A stretch of 64,000 bases of DNA from Burkholderia ambifaria (lineage in GTDB: Bacteria; Pseudomonadota; Gammaproteobacteria; Burkholderiales; Burkholderiaceae). The stretch covers positions 62,001-126,000 of the forward strand of contig NZ_LKPJ01000017.1 of NCBI RefSeq assembly GCF_001443045.1. Reading direction: 5' to 3'. Shown here one piece after another: positions 19,304 through 28,061 of the stretch. The translations under genes and the position numbers were made by a program. Under the pieces are notes generated by a model. The model saw only the letters and a program-made list of their open reading frames with translations, was not told where the DNA came from and did not search any database. Numbering within the stretch: position 1 is the stretch's first letter; each line of letters starts with the position of its first letter.

Positions 19304-20485
19304 ATGACCCCGCTCGACCGTCTCCTCGATTTCTTCGCCCGCCTGCCGATCCGGATCCGCCTGCCGCAAAGCCGCGGCGGCCGCGTCGCACTGGCGCTGG
19401 TATTCATCTATTTCGTCTGGGGTTCGACCTACAGCGGCCTGCATTTCGCGCTGCAGTCGTTCCCGCCGCTGCTGCTGTCGGGGCTGCGCAACCTGCTCGG
19501 CGGGATCGGCCTGTTCATCTTCGCGCTGCGGCGCAAGCCCGAATGGCCGACGTTGCTGGAAATCCGCAACTCGGCGATCGTCGGCACGATGCTCGTCGCG
19601 CTGTCGTCCGGCACGATCGCGCTCGGGATGCGCACGGTCAGCAGCGGCTCGGCCGCGGTGATGGTCGCCACGGTACCGCTGTTCGCGACCGTGATCGCGG
19701 CGGTCGCCGGGCGCCCGGTAACGAAGGGAGAGTGGGCGGCCGTCGCGCTCGGGATGGTCGGCATCGTCGTGCTGAATTCGGGCGGCGCGGCCGCCGCGAA
19801 CTCGGCGCTCGGCACGATCTGCGTGCTGGCGGGCGCACTGTTCTGGGCGGGCGGCGCGCATCTGTCGACACGGCTCAAGCTGCCGTCGGACCTGTTCCTG
19901 TCGACGTCGCTGCAGATCGGTCTGGGCGGCCTGATGTCGACGATCGCCGCCTGGCTGCTCGGCGAGCGCATCGAGCAGGTCGCGGCGGGGCCGGTGTTCG
20001 CGTTCCTGTACCTGATGGTGTTCTGCACGATGGCGGCGTACGTCGCGTACGGCTACCTGATTCGCCACACGAGCCCGATCATCGCGAGCAGCTGCATGTA
20101 CGTGAACCCGATCGTCGCGGTCGCGCTCGGCGCGCTGATGCTCGGCGAGCCCGTGACCACGGCGACCGTGATCGCGACGATCGCGATCCTCGGCAGCGTG
20201 GGACTGTCGTTCCTGTTCGATCCCGCGCGCCGTCCCGCCGCGCGCGCGGCGGCCGATGCGTCGTCGGCCGTGGCGGCCGTGGCCACCGATTCGGCCGCAA
20301 GTGCGGCGCCCGCACCGGCTCAGGCCGCGATGCCCGAGCCGGCGCCGATCTTCGCGCCTTCCGCGGTACCGCTTGCGGTGCCGGCACCGGCCGCCGTCAT
20401 GGATCCGGCCGCGGTCATGGATCCCGCGCAGGTATTCACGCCGCCGCCCGCTGGCGAACCGGCCGCGTCGCGGGCCGACGCTTGA
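19304..20485 (+). CDS. EamA-family transporter with Ala/Pro-rich C-terminal tail
   Basis: A 393-residue DMT-superfamily transporter. Ten hydrophobic segments occupy residues about 27-305, beginning VALALVFIYFVWGSTYSGLHF, where the W-G-S-T motif is typical of the RhaT/EamA group; the second EamA repeat contains GYLIRHTSPIIASSCMYVNP. The last 85 or so residues are low-complexity Ala/Pro with a repeated AVMDPA unit, unusual for the family and presumably cytoplasmic and disordered. Substrate unknown. It converges on the MFS gene with only 21 bases between stops. Confidence 0.85.
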   Translation: MTPLDRLLDFFARLPIRIRLPQSRGGRVALALVFIYFVWGSTYSGLHFALQSFPPLLLSGLRNLLGGIGLFIFALRRKPEWPTLLEIRNSAIVGTMLVALSSGTIALGMRTVSSGSAAVMVATVPLFATVIAAVAGRPVTKGEWAAVALGMVGIVVLNSGGAAAANSALGTICVLAGALFWAGGAHLSTRLKLPSDLFLSTSLQIGLGGLMSTIAAWLLGERIEQVAAGPVFAFLYLMVFCTMAAYVAYGYLIRHTSPIIASSCMYVNPIVAVALGALMLGEPVTTATVIATIAILGSVGLSFLFDPARRPAARAAADASSAVAAVATDSAASAAPAPAQAAMPEPAPIFAPSAVPLAVPAPAAVMDPAAVMDPAQVFTPPPAGEPAASRADA

Positions 20486-20506
20486 CGCCGGCGCGCGCGG
20501 CAGCGG

Positions 20507-21706
20507 TCAGCCGCGCCGTGCGCCGCGATGGTGGAACCAGCCGGCGAGCGCGGTAAACAGCAGTCCGGCCGTGCACATGCCGATCCAGCCGAATGCGCGC
20601 CACGCGGCGACGCCGGCCGACGAGCCGAGCGCGCCGCCGATGAAGTAGCACACCATGTACACGGTGTTCACGCGGCTGCGCGCCTCGGGCTTCAGCGCGT
20701 AGATGCGTGACTGGTTCGAGATCTGTGCGGCCTGCACGCCGACATCCAGCACGATCACGCCGATCACGAGCCCGACGAGGCTCGTCCCCGACAGCGCGAA
20801 AATCACGAACGACGCCGCGAGCAGCGCGATCGCGAGCGAGATGATCGCGCGCGGGCCGCGCGTGTCCGCGAAACGGCCCGCGTACGGCGCGGCCAGCGCA
20901 CCGGCCGCGCCGACGATGCCGAACAGCCCCGCGGCCTGTGGGCCGAGATGGAACGGCGCGCCGGCGAGCAGCAGCGTGAGCACCGGCCAGAACGCGCTGA
21001 ACGCGGCGAACAGCGCGGCGCCCGTCAGCGACGCCTCGCGCAGCCCGCGCAACTCGACGGCCAGATGCCACATCGAGCCGAGCAGCTTGCCGTACGACAG
21101 CGTCGACGTCGGCGAACTGCGCGGCAGCCGCAGCACGATCACCGCGGCCAGCCCGACGAGCGCCGCGACGGACGCACCGAACACCGCCCGCCACCCGAAA
21201 TATTCGGCGACGAAGCCGGCCGCCGTGCGCGCCAGCAGGATGCCGAGCAACAGCCCGCTCATCACGGTGCCGACCGCATGCCCGCGCTCGGCGGGCGGCG
21301 CGATCTCGGCCGCGAACGGCACGGCCTGCTGCGCGATCGTCGCGAGCACGCCGATCGCGAGGCTTGCCGCGGCGAGCACCGCCAGCGACGGCGCGGTGGC
21401 GGCGACGATCAGCGCGATCGACAAGCCCGCGATCTGCAGCAGGATCAGCCCGCGGCGATCGAAACGGTCGCCGAGCGGCGCGAGCAGGAACATGCCGGCC
21501 GCATAGCCGAGCTGCGTCGCGGTCGGCACTGTGCCGATCCACGACGCGCCGTCGGGAAACGCCGAGCGGAAGCTGTCGAGCAGCGGCTGGTTGTAGTAGA
21601 TGTTCGCGACTGACACACCCGCGATCGTCGCCAGCAGCAACAGCAGGCTGCGCGAGTAGTGGGGCGAGGCGGCGTCGGTCGGACGGTCGGTGGAGGCGGC
21701 GGACAT
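20507..21706 (-). CDS. MFS transporter
   Basis: A 399-residue major facilitator with twelve hydrophobic segments and the family loop motif LGDRFDRRGLILLQ between helices 2 and 3. The N-terminal region (GVSVANIYYNQPLLDSF) is characteristic of the YfhI/YgaY-like DHA1 subgroup of predicted drug or metabolite exporters. Substrate unknown. It is transcribed alone toward the EamA gene; a 245-bp gap separates it from the phosphodiesterase gene. Confidence 0.88.
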   Translation of the reverse strand: MSAASTDRPTDAASPHYSRSLLLLLATIAGVSVANIYYNQPLLDSFRSAFPDGASWIGTVPTATQLGYAAGMFLLAPLGDRFDRRGLILLQIAGLSIALIVAATAPSLAVLAAASLAIGVLATIAQQAVPFAAEIAPPAERGHAVGTVMSGLLLGILLARTAAGFVAEYFGWRAVFGASVAALVGLAAVIVLRLPRSSPTSTLSYGKLLGSMWHLAVELRGLREASLTGAALFAAFSAFWPVLTLLLAGAPFHLGPQAAGLFGIVGAAGALAAPYAGRFADTRGPRAIISLAIALLAASFVIFALSGTSLVGLVIGVIVLDVGVQAAQISNQSRIYALKPEARSRVNTVYMVCYFIGGALGSSAGVAAWRAFGWIGMCTAGLLFTALAGWFHHRGARRG

Positions 21707-21951
21707 GGCGGCAACGGAACGGAATGGGGCGGCGTGGCGCGCGGCGCGGCGTCGGTCGCGCAGGCGGCCGGGTGCCGATCAAGGCTGCCGATCATACCGG
21801 AGCACCGTGAATCCTGCCGGGCGCGCGGCCAGGCGGCTGGGCGGGCGCGATCCGGGTGCGGCGGGCCGCTGTCGGTGCCGATCGGCCGCAACGGGCGCCG
21901 ACCGACGGCCGCCGCGCGTCATTCCGCGTCATTCGCTCGCGATGCGCGCCG

Positions 21952-22776
21952 TCAGTCGACCAGTTCCCCGTTCGGTTCATAGAACGGATAGGGCCCGTCG
22001 CCTTCGTCCACATATACGTGATGGGACATCATCCCCGTTTCCGGCGTATGGACGTGTACCGCGAACGCGGGCGGCTCGAGCCGGAATGCGGATGGCGCGT
22101 CCGCGCGCAGGTCGAACGCGACCTGATGCGCGGGCGCCGGCACGGCCGACGCGAGCGTGCCGCCGAAACGCGTGAACATCGTACGGTGCACGTGGCCGCA
22201 CAGCACGCGCTCGACGTTCGGATAGCCGCGCAGCAGCGCATCGAGCTGCGCGGCGGCGGCGGGCGCGAGGCGCAGCGCGTCCATGTGTCCGATCCCGGAC
22301 GCGAACGGCGGATGATGCAGCGCGACGATCACCGGCCGGTCGCGCGCGGCGTCGAGCCGCGTGGCGAGCCACGCGAGCCGCGCGTCGCAGAGGTCGCCGT
22401 GGCTCGTGCCGGGCACCTGCGAATCGAGGGCGAGCACGCGCACCGCGCCGACGTCGAATGCGTATTGCACGAATTCGCCCTCATGCAGCTCCGGGCGATC
22501 GGCGAACGCGCGGCGCAGCCCCGCGCGATCGTCGTGATTGCCGACCATCAGGTAGTACGGAATCTCGAGCGGCGCGAGCAGGTCGCGCAGATGGCGGTAT
22601 TCGTCGTCGTGGCCGAAGTCGGTCAGGTCGCCCGTGACGAGCACGGCGTCGGGGCGCGGCACCAGCGCGTTCAGTTTCGCGATGCAGCGCGCGAGCGCGG
22701 CGGCCGTGTCGACGCGCCGGTACGCGAGCTGGCCCGGGCGCTTGATATGGAGATCGCTGATTTGAGCAAGCAGCAT
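21952..22776 (-). CDS. GpdQ-like class III phosphodiesterase (metallophosphoesterase)
   Basis: A 274-residue dinuclear metallophosphoesterase. It shows all family metal motifs in order: ISDLHI (D8, H10), VTGDLTDFG, VGNHDDRAG, ALHHPPFASG and LCGHVHRTMF. The opening MLLAQISDLHI and the C-terminal MSHHVYVDEGDGP resemble GpdQ glycerophosphodiesterase of Enterobacter, which cleaves glycerophosphodiesters and other phosphodiesters. As last gene of the ABC importer operon it may hydrolyse the imported substrate in the cytoplasm; no signal peptide is present. The ATG at 22776 has GAGGAA upstream; an N-terminal extension in the same frame has no family similarity. Confidence 0.88.
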   Translation of the reverse strand: MLLAQISDLHIKRPGQLAYRRVDTAAALARCIAKLNALVPRPDAVLVTGDLTDFGHDDEYRHLRDLLAPLEIPYYLMVGNHDDRAGLRRAFADRPELHEGEFVQYAFDVGAVRVLALDSQVPGTSHGDLCDARLAWLATRLDAARDRPVIVALHHPPFASGIGHMDALRLAPAAAAQLDALLRGYPNVERVLCGHVHRTMFTRFGGTLASAVPAPAHQVAFDLRADAPSAFRLEPPAFAVHVHTPETGMMSHHVYVDEGDGPYPFYEPNGELVD

Positions 22777-22814
22777 CGTCGTTCCTCGGAATGTCTGGTT
22801 ATCGTGGGGCGGTG

Positions 22815-23846
22815 TTACGCGGCGAGTGCGATCAGGCCCTCCGACGCGATCGCGATGCCGACCGCCGTGCCGCGCGCAAGCTCGACGCGGCCCGGCACGT
22901 CGATCACGAGCGCGTCGGGCGCCGCATGCTCGATCGTGAGCCGCGTGCGCTCGCCGAGGAACGCGCACGCGCCGATCGCACCGCGCAGCGGCGCATGCGC
23001 GGGATCGGCAAGCTGCGCGTCCTCCGGGCGGAAGAACCACTCGTCGGCGGCGTGCGGCGTGACGATCGAGCCTCCCGTTGTCACGAGCGCGCCTTCACGC
23101 CATTGTCCTGCAAGCCGGTTCAGCGTGCCGATGAACTGCGCGACCGTGCGGTTCGCGGGCCGGTAGTAGATGTCGCGCGGCGTGCCGATCTGCTCGATGC
23201 GGCCCGCGCCCATCACGACGATCCGGTCGCCGAGTTCCATCGCCTCGGCCTGGTCGTGCGTCACGTACACGGTCGTCACGCCGAGTTCGCGCAATAGCGC
23301 ATTCATCTCGCGGCGCAGCACGTCGCGCAACTTCGCGTCGAGCGCGGTCAGCGGCTCGTCGAGCAGCAGCACGCGCGGGCGCACCGCGAGCGCGCGCGCC
23401 AGTGCGACACGCTGGCGCTGGCCGCCCGACAGCTGATCGACGGGTTTGTCCGCGTGCGCGTCGAGCCGCATCATCGCGAGCAATTCGTCGACGCGTTCGC
23501 GCAGCGCGCGCGGCTCGGTCTTGCGGATCTTCAGCCCGTAGCCGACGTTGCCTCGTACCGTCAGGTTCGGAAACAGCGCGTAGTTCTGAAACACCATGCC
23601 GACCTGGCGGCGCTCGATCGGAAGCAGGGTCACGTCGTCGCCGCCGAACAGGATCGTGCCGCCAGCGTCCGGCGTGTCGAGCCCGGCGATCAGGCGCAGC
23701 GTGGTCGTCTTGCCGCAGCCGGACGGGCCGAGCAGCACGAGCGTCTCGCCCGCGCCGATCGACAGGTCGAGCGGTTCGAGCACGCGCGTGCCGCGGAACG
23801 TCTTCGCGCAGCGGGTCAGGGTGATGGGAGTGGAGTCGAGTTTCAT
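22815..23846 (-). CDS. ABC transporter ATP-binding protein (PotA/PhnT/FbpC type)
   Basis: A 343-residue ATPase. Walker A is GPSGCGKTT (about residues 39-47), the Q-loop is FQNYALFP, the signature LSGGQRQRVALARAL, Walker B LLLDEPLTALD, and the switch H is in YVTHDQAEAM. The C-terminal 100 residues form a TOBE-type regulatory domain (FFRPEDAQL, RTRLTIEH). Subfamily features match importers of polyamines, iron(III) or 2-aminoethylphosphonate. It energises the two permeases encoded just upstream in the same operon. Confidence 0.92.
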   Translation of the reverse strand: MKLDSTPITLTRCAKTFRGTRVLEPLDLSIGAGETLVLLGPSGCGKTTTLRLIAGLDTPDAGGTILFGGDDVTLLPIERRQVGMVFQNYALFPNLTVRGNVGYGLKIRKTEPRALRERVDELLAMMRLDAHADKPVDQLSGGQRQRVALARALAVRPRVLLLDEPLTALDAKLRDVLRREMNALLRELGVTTVYVTHDQAEAMELGDRIVVMGAGRIEQIGTPRDIYYRPANRTVAQFIGTLNRLAGQWREGALVTTGGSIVTPHAADEWFFRPEDAQLADPAHAPLRGAIGACAFLGERTRLTIEHAAPDALVIDVPGRVELARGTAVGIAIASEGLIALAA

Positions 23847-23859
23847 GGGAGCGGTAGGT

Positions 23860-24756
23860 TCAGCGCGGCCGGCGCTTCAGTGCGCGCGTACCGGACGGAT
23901 CGACGCCGAGCCACTGCATCGCGACGAGCAGCGGCAGCGTCATCAGCAGGAACACGATCGTGTAGGCGCTGCCGACTTCGAGACGCAGCGATGCGTAGGT
24001 GTCGGCGAGCCCGACGGGCAGCGTCTTGGTGTCGGGCGTATGCAGCATCCATGTCAGGTTGAATTCGCCGATCGACAGCGTGAGCACCGCGAGCGCACCC
24101 GCGACGATGCCGGGGCGCAGGTTCGGCAGCACGATCGTCACGAAGCGCGTGACGAACGATGCGCCGAGGCTCGCCGCGCCTTCCTCGAGCGTGCGCAGGT
24201 CGGCACCGGCCGCGACGGCCGCGACCGCGCGCACCATGAACGGCAGCGTGAACACGACGTGGCCGACGACGATGAACCACAGGCTCATCCGGAACGCGGT
24301 GAAGCCGCCGTACACGACCAGCAGCGCGAGCGCCGACGCGAGGCCCGGCAGCGCGACCGGCAGCACGAGCGCTTCCTCGATCACGCGGGCGACGCGGCTC
24401 TGGCTGCGCGCGAGCGCATAGCCGGCCGGCACGCCGACGGCGAGCACGATCGCGAGCGTCGCGAATGCGACGCCGAGCGACAGCGCGACCGAGCCCTGGT
24501 ATTGCTGCCACACCTGTTCGAGCCAGCGCAGCGTGAGGCCGCTCGACAGCCCGCGGAAATAGTTGACGGTGAGGCCTGCGAGCACCGACATCACGACGGG
24601 CACGATCAGGAACGCGCACAACAGCAGCGTGACGCCCCATTGCAGCGCGGCGATCGCGCGCGCGCCGGACACGCGCGGCGCGCGTCGTGCGGCGCCGTTC
24701 GCGTGCGACGCAGCGGGCGCTGGCGACGGCGCGGACGAACCGGAAAGCGATTGCAT
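23860..24756 (-). CDS. ABC transporter permease (second inner-membrane subunit)
   Basis: A 298-residue binding-protein-dependent permease with six hydrophobic segments. The cytoplasmic EAA loop is visible as LEEGAASLGASFVTRFVTIVLPNL. It is the PotC/PhnV-like partner of the permease immediately upstream, whose stop is 10 bases before this start. GAGGATTCCGTC precedes the ATG. The two termini are Ala/Pro- and Arg-rich. Confidence 0.9.
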   Translation of the reverse strand: MQSLSGSSAPSPAPAASHANGAARRAPRVSGARAIAALQWGVTLLLCAFLIVPVVMSVLAGLTVNYFRGLSSGLTLRWLEQVWQQYQGSVALSLGVAFATLAIVLAVGVPAGYALARSQSRVARVIEEALVLPVALPGLASALALLVVYGGFTAFRMSLWFIVVGHVVFTLPFMVRAVAAVAAGADLRTLEEGAASLGASFVTRFVTIVLPNLRPGIVAGALAVLTLSIGEFNLTWMLHTPDTKTLPVGLADTYASLRLEVGSAYTIVFLLMTLPLLVAMQWLGVDPSGTRALKRRPR

Positions 24757-24766
24757 GACGGAATCC

Positions 24767-25591
24767 TCAGGCCGCGGCGGCGGCGGTGTGGCCGGTGAAC
24801 CGGCGTGCGAGCGCGAGCACGGCCCACGTGACGATGCCGAGCACGATCGACAGGCCGGCGGCTGTCGCGATGTTCGCGTTCAGCGTGAATTCGGTGTAGA
24901 TCGTCATCGGCAGCACGTTCAGGTCGGTGGCGAGCGTAAATGCGGTGCCGAACGCGCCCATCGCGGTCGCGAAGCAGATTGCGCCGGCCGCGATCAGGCC
25001 CGGCGCGAGCGCCGGCAGCACGATGTCGACGAAGATGCGCCACGGCGACGCGCCGAGCGAGCGCGCGGCTTCCTCGAGCGACGCGTCGAGCTTCGACGCA
25101 GCGGCAATCACGGTGACGATCACGCGCGGAATCGAGAAATACAGGTAGCCGACGAACAGCCCGGCAACCGAATACGCGAACACCCACTTGTCGCCGGTCA
25201 GCTTCGCGGACAGCATTCCGATCAGCCCCTGCCGCCCGGCAAGCATGATCACCATGAACCCGACCACGACGCCCGGGAACGCGAGCGGAAACGTGAGCAG
25301 CGCGAGCAGCACGCGCTTGCCCGGGAACTCGCGGCGCGCGAGCAGCAGCCCCGAGATCGTCGACAGCGCGAGCGTCGCGAGCGTGACGCCGGCCGACAGC
25401 GCCACCGTCTCGCCGAGGCTCTTCATGTAGCGTGCATTGCCGAGCAGCGCCGCGTATTGCGCGAAGAACGCGCCGTCGGCGGACACCTGTACGAGTGCCG
25501 CCATCGGCAGCAGCCAGAACGCGGCGAACACCGCGAGCGCCGGCGCGACGAGCGCGATGCGCCAGCGCAGCGGGAAAGTCAGGTCGAGCAT
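24767..25591 (-). CDS. ABC transporter permease (first inner-membrane subunit)
   Basis: A 274-residue permease with six transmembrane segments beginning WRIALVAPALAVFAAFWLLP. The EAA loop is LEEAARSLGASPWRIFVDIV. It matches the PotB/PhnU-type permease half of iron/polyamine/phosphonate importers. The ATG at 25591 follows the substrate-binding protein gene by 17 bases. Confidence 0.9.
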   Translation of the reverse strand: MLDLTFPLRWRIALVAPALAVFAAFWLLPMAALVQVSADGAFFAQYAALLGNARYMKSLGETVALSAGVTLATLALSTISGLLLARREFPGKRVLLALLTFPLAFPGVVVGFMVIMLAGRQGLIGMLSAKLTGDKWVFAYSVAGLFVGYLYFSIPRVIVTVIAAASKLDASLEEAARSLGASPWRIFVDIVLPALAPGLIAAGAICFATAMGAFGTAFTLATDLNVLPMTIYTEFTLNANIATAAGLSIVLGIVTWAVLALARRFTGHTAAAAA

Positions 25592-25608
25592 GGCGTGGTT
25601 CCGGCTGC

Positions 25609-26637
25609 TTACTGCATCACCTGCAGGTATTGCAGGCCGAACGCTTGCTGGCCGGCCGCCATCTTGCCGAAGTCGACCGGCTTCGCCCGCGCGTATTCGC
25701 TCGCCGGCAGGAATTTCGCGGCGACGTCGGCACCGAGCGTCTGTGCGCGCACCGGACGCAGGTACGCGTTGGCCCACAGCTTCTGGCCTTCGTCGGACAG
25801 CACGAAGTCGAGCACCTTCCTGCCGTTCGCGTCGTGCGGCGCGCCCTTCACGAGGCTCATCACGTAGGGCACCGCGATCGTGCCTTCCTTCGGAATCACG
25901 AACTCGACGTTCGCGTGATCCTTGTACTTCGCGCGATACGCGTCGAAGTCGTAGTCGAGCAGGATCGGAATCTCGCCGGACAGCACGCGCGCGTACGCGG
26001 TCTGCTTCGGCACGATCGGTGCGTTTGCCTTCAACTTGCGGAACCAGTCGAGTGCCGGCTTGAAGTTGTCGAGGCTGCCGCCGAGCGCCTGGTTGACCGC
26101 CACCGCGCCCGCGTAGCCGACGAACGCGCTCGACGGATCGAGGTAGCCGACCATGCCCTTGTATTCGGGCCTCAGCAGGTCGGACCACGAGCGCGGCACC
26201 GGCTTGCCGTCGAGCGCGTCCTTGTTCACGAAGAAGCCGAGCGTGCCCGAGTGGATCGCGAACCAGTAGCCTTGCGGGTCCTTCAGGTTCGCGGGGATGT
26301 CGTTCCAGTGCGCGGGCTTGTACGGCGAGATCACGCCCTTGTCCTTCGCCTGGAATGCGGACGACACGCCGAGATAGACGACGTCCGCGACCGGGCTCTT
26401 CTGCTCGGCGATCAGCTGCGCGATCGCCTGGCCCGAGTTCTTGTTGTCGAACGGCACGCGAATGCCGGTCTTCTGCTTGATCGCCGCGATCTGCGCGGCC
26501 CAGTCGGCCCATTCGGGCGGGCAGTTGTAGCAGATCGCGGTTTCGTCGGCGTGGGCGACGGGTGCGAGCGCGACGAGCGCGGCGCAGGCGACGGGCGCGG
26601 CGAGCACGCGCAGCAGCGAGGTCAGGCGAAAGGACAC
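25609..26637 (-). CDS. ABC transporter substrate-binding protein (family 1, phosphonate/iron-like)
   Basis: A 342-residue periplasmic protein. The first 33 or so residues form a signal peptide (LRVLAAPVACAALVALAPVAHA). The mature part (ICYNCPPEWADWAAQIAAIK, then ADVVYLGVSSAFQAKDKGVI) belongs to the type-2 fold binding proteins related to ferric-ion and 2-aminoethylphosphonate receptors. With a GpdQ-like phosphodiesterase in the same operon, an organophosphate ligand such as a glycerophosphodiester or phosphonate is inferred. The start is GTG at 26637, six bases after GGAGA; the longer frame has no ribosome site. Confidence 0.85.
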   Translation of the reverse strand: MSFRLTSLLRVLAAPVACAALVALAPVAHADETAICYNCPPEWADWAAQIAAIKQKTGIRVPFDNKNSGQAIAQLIAEQKSPVADVVYLGVSSAFQAKDKGVISPYKPAHWNDIPANLKDPQGYWFAIHSGTLGFFVNKDALDGKPVPRSWSDLLRPEYKGMVGYLDPSSAFVGYAGAVAVNQALGGSLDNFKPALDWFRKLKANAPIVPKQTAYARVLSGEIPILLDYDFDAYRAKYKDHANVEFVIPKEGTIAVPYVMSLVKGAPHDANGRKVLDFVLSDEGQKLWANAYLRPVRAQTLGADVAAKFLPASEYARAKPVDFGKMAAGQQAFGLQYLQVMQ

Positions 26638-26702
26638 GGTGGGTCTCCGGGCGGGGTATGGGTATTTCGTCGCACCGCGCACGACACGCGCGGCGCGTTC
26701 GT

Positions 26703-26736
26703 TCAGGCGTGGCGCAACTTCAGGCGTGGCGCAACT
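26703..26736. repeat. 17-bp tandem duplication across the lacI stop codon
   Basis: TCAGGCGTGGCGCAACT occurs twice in direct tandem (26703-26719 and 26720-26736). On the minus strand the repeat unit encodes the last five residues and stop of the LacI regulator, so the first stop is followed by a duplicate of the gene end. Confidence 0.85.
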
Positions 26737-27745
26737 GCAGGTCGGCAGCCGGCGGCGCGACCGTCGCGCCGTCGCGCACCGTGTGCGGCAGGATCAGCGA
26801 CGTGCGCTCGATCGTCGCGCCGCCGATGCATTCGACGAGGCGCCGCCACGCATGGCGGCCGATGTCCTGGTTCGGCGTTGCGACGCTAGCGAGCGGCGGC
26901 GCGAGCAGCTCGCCGATCGCGATGCCGTCGAAGCCGAGCACCGACAGGTCGTCCGGAATCGAGAAGCCTGCGCGGCGCAGGCCGCGCATCACGACCATCG
27001 CGAGCAGGTCGTTGCTGCAGAAGAGGGCGGTCGGGCGTGTGGCTTGCGCGGTGAGGTGCGCGAGCACCGCATCGGGCAGCTCGGCCGCGTTGAAGTCGAC
27101 TTCGACCGGCGGCAGCGTCGCGACACCGGCTTCCTCGAGCGCCTGCGCGTAGCCGAGGTGACGCTGGCGTGCGCGATCCGATGCGGCGAGCGAGCCGGCC
27201 AGCATCAGCACGCGGCGATGGCCGCGCGCGGTCAGCAGACGGACGCCGTCGTAGGCGGCGCGGCGGTTGTCGACCGACACTGACGGGCGGCGTTGCGTGT
27301 CGTTGTGCATCAGCACGTAGTGCGGACCGTCGTGGTCGAGCATGTCGAGCAGCGGATGCGTGTCCGCATCGGCGACGGTCAGGATCAGTCCTTCGACGCG
27401 CTGCTCGCGCAGCGTCTCGATCGCGTGGCGCTCGCGCGCCGCGTCGTATTCGGTCGTCATCAGGATCAGCTTGAAGCCGGCCGCGGTCGCGAGTTCGTCG
27501 ATGCCCTGCAGGCAGTCGGCGAACACCGGGTTCGACAGTGTCGGCACGATCACGCCGACGAGGCGCGTGCGCTCGCCGCGCAACTGCCGGCCGAGCGGGC
27601 TCGGGCGGAACTGCAGCGTGTCGATGGCGGTGCGGATCGTCGCCAGCGTGGCGGGGCTGACGGTATGTGGCGCGTTGATCGCGCGGGAGACGGTGGCGAT
27701 CGAGAAGCCGGCGAGCGCGGCGACGTCCTTGATGGTCGGGGTCAT
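26720..27745 (-). CDS. LacI-family transcriptional regulator
   Basis: A 341-residue regulator. The N-terminal helix-turn-helix is MTPTIKDVAALAGFSIATVS followed by RAINAPHTVS, with the hinge LRGERTRLVGVIVP leading to a periplasmic-binding-protein-like ligand domain (SVLGFDGIAIGELLAPPLASVATP). It lies at the head of the ABC importer/phosphodiesterase operon, 82 bases before the binding-protein gene, and two LacI-type operator sequences lie 15-50 bases before its own start, so it probably autoregulates and controls the operon. The ATG at 27745 gives the canonical LacI start; a longer frame has no family similarity. Confidence 0.9.
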   Translation of the reverse strand: MTPTIKDVAALAGFSIATVSRAINAPHTVSPATLATIRTAIDTLQFRPSPLGRQLRGERTRLVGVIVPTLSNPVFADCLQGIDELATAAGFKLILMTTEYDAARERHAIETLREQRVEGLILTVADADTHPLLDMLDHDGPHYVLMHNDTQRRPSVSVDNRRAAYDGVRLLTARGHRRVLMLAGSLAASDRARQRHLGYAQALEEAGVATLPPVEVDFNAAELPDAVLAHLTAQATRPTALFCSNDLLAMVVMRGLRRAGFSIPDDLSVLGFDGIAIGELLAPPLASVATPNQDIGRHAWRRLVECIGGATIERTSLILPHTVRDGATVAPPAADLQLRHA

Positions 27746-27760
27746 GAAGTTACGCGATGT

Positions 27761-27795
27761 AAACGTTTTCGGCGGGGAAATTATCGAAAACGTTT
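27761..27795. promoter_or_regulatory. Two LacI-type operators
   Basis: AAACGTTTTCG at 27761-27771 and CGAAAACGTTT at 27785-27795 form an 11-bp inverted repeat with a 13-bp spacer. Each contains the palindrome AAACGTTT with a central CG, the usual LacI/PurR core; the two cores are 27 bp apart. They lie directly upstream of the lacI-type gene. Confidence 0.75.
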
Positions 27796-28061
27796 GTGAC
27801 TTCGCGATGACGCGCGAGATGTCGGGTTCGCAAAAAGCACGATACAAACATCAGACGTTTGACGCCTGGCGAGCGGGGCGGAGTCGATTGTATCGGTGGA
27901 TGCTGCGGCGCGGGACGAAATCGATGACGGTGTCGCGCGATGTCGGTTGCGCATGTGAAGCCGCGCGAAGACGGAGCAGGCAAACATGCTGCGTCGCGAT
28001 GTATTGCGCGTGAATCAGCGAACGCATGTGCAAGCAATGGTAGAATCGCGTCCGCCCTTTT

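Noticed and set aside
18874..19407. 177-codon minus-strand frame in the gap after the toxin-antitoxin pair
   Set aside because: Overlaps the start of the EamA gene and is Arg/Ser-rich without domain similarity.
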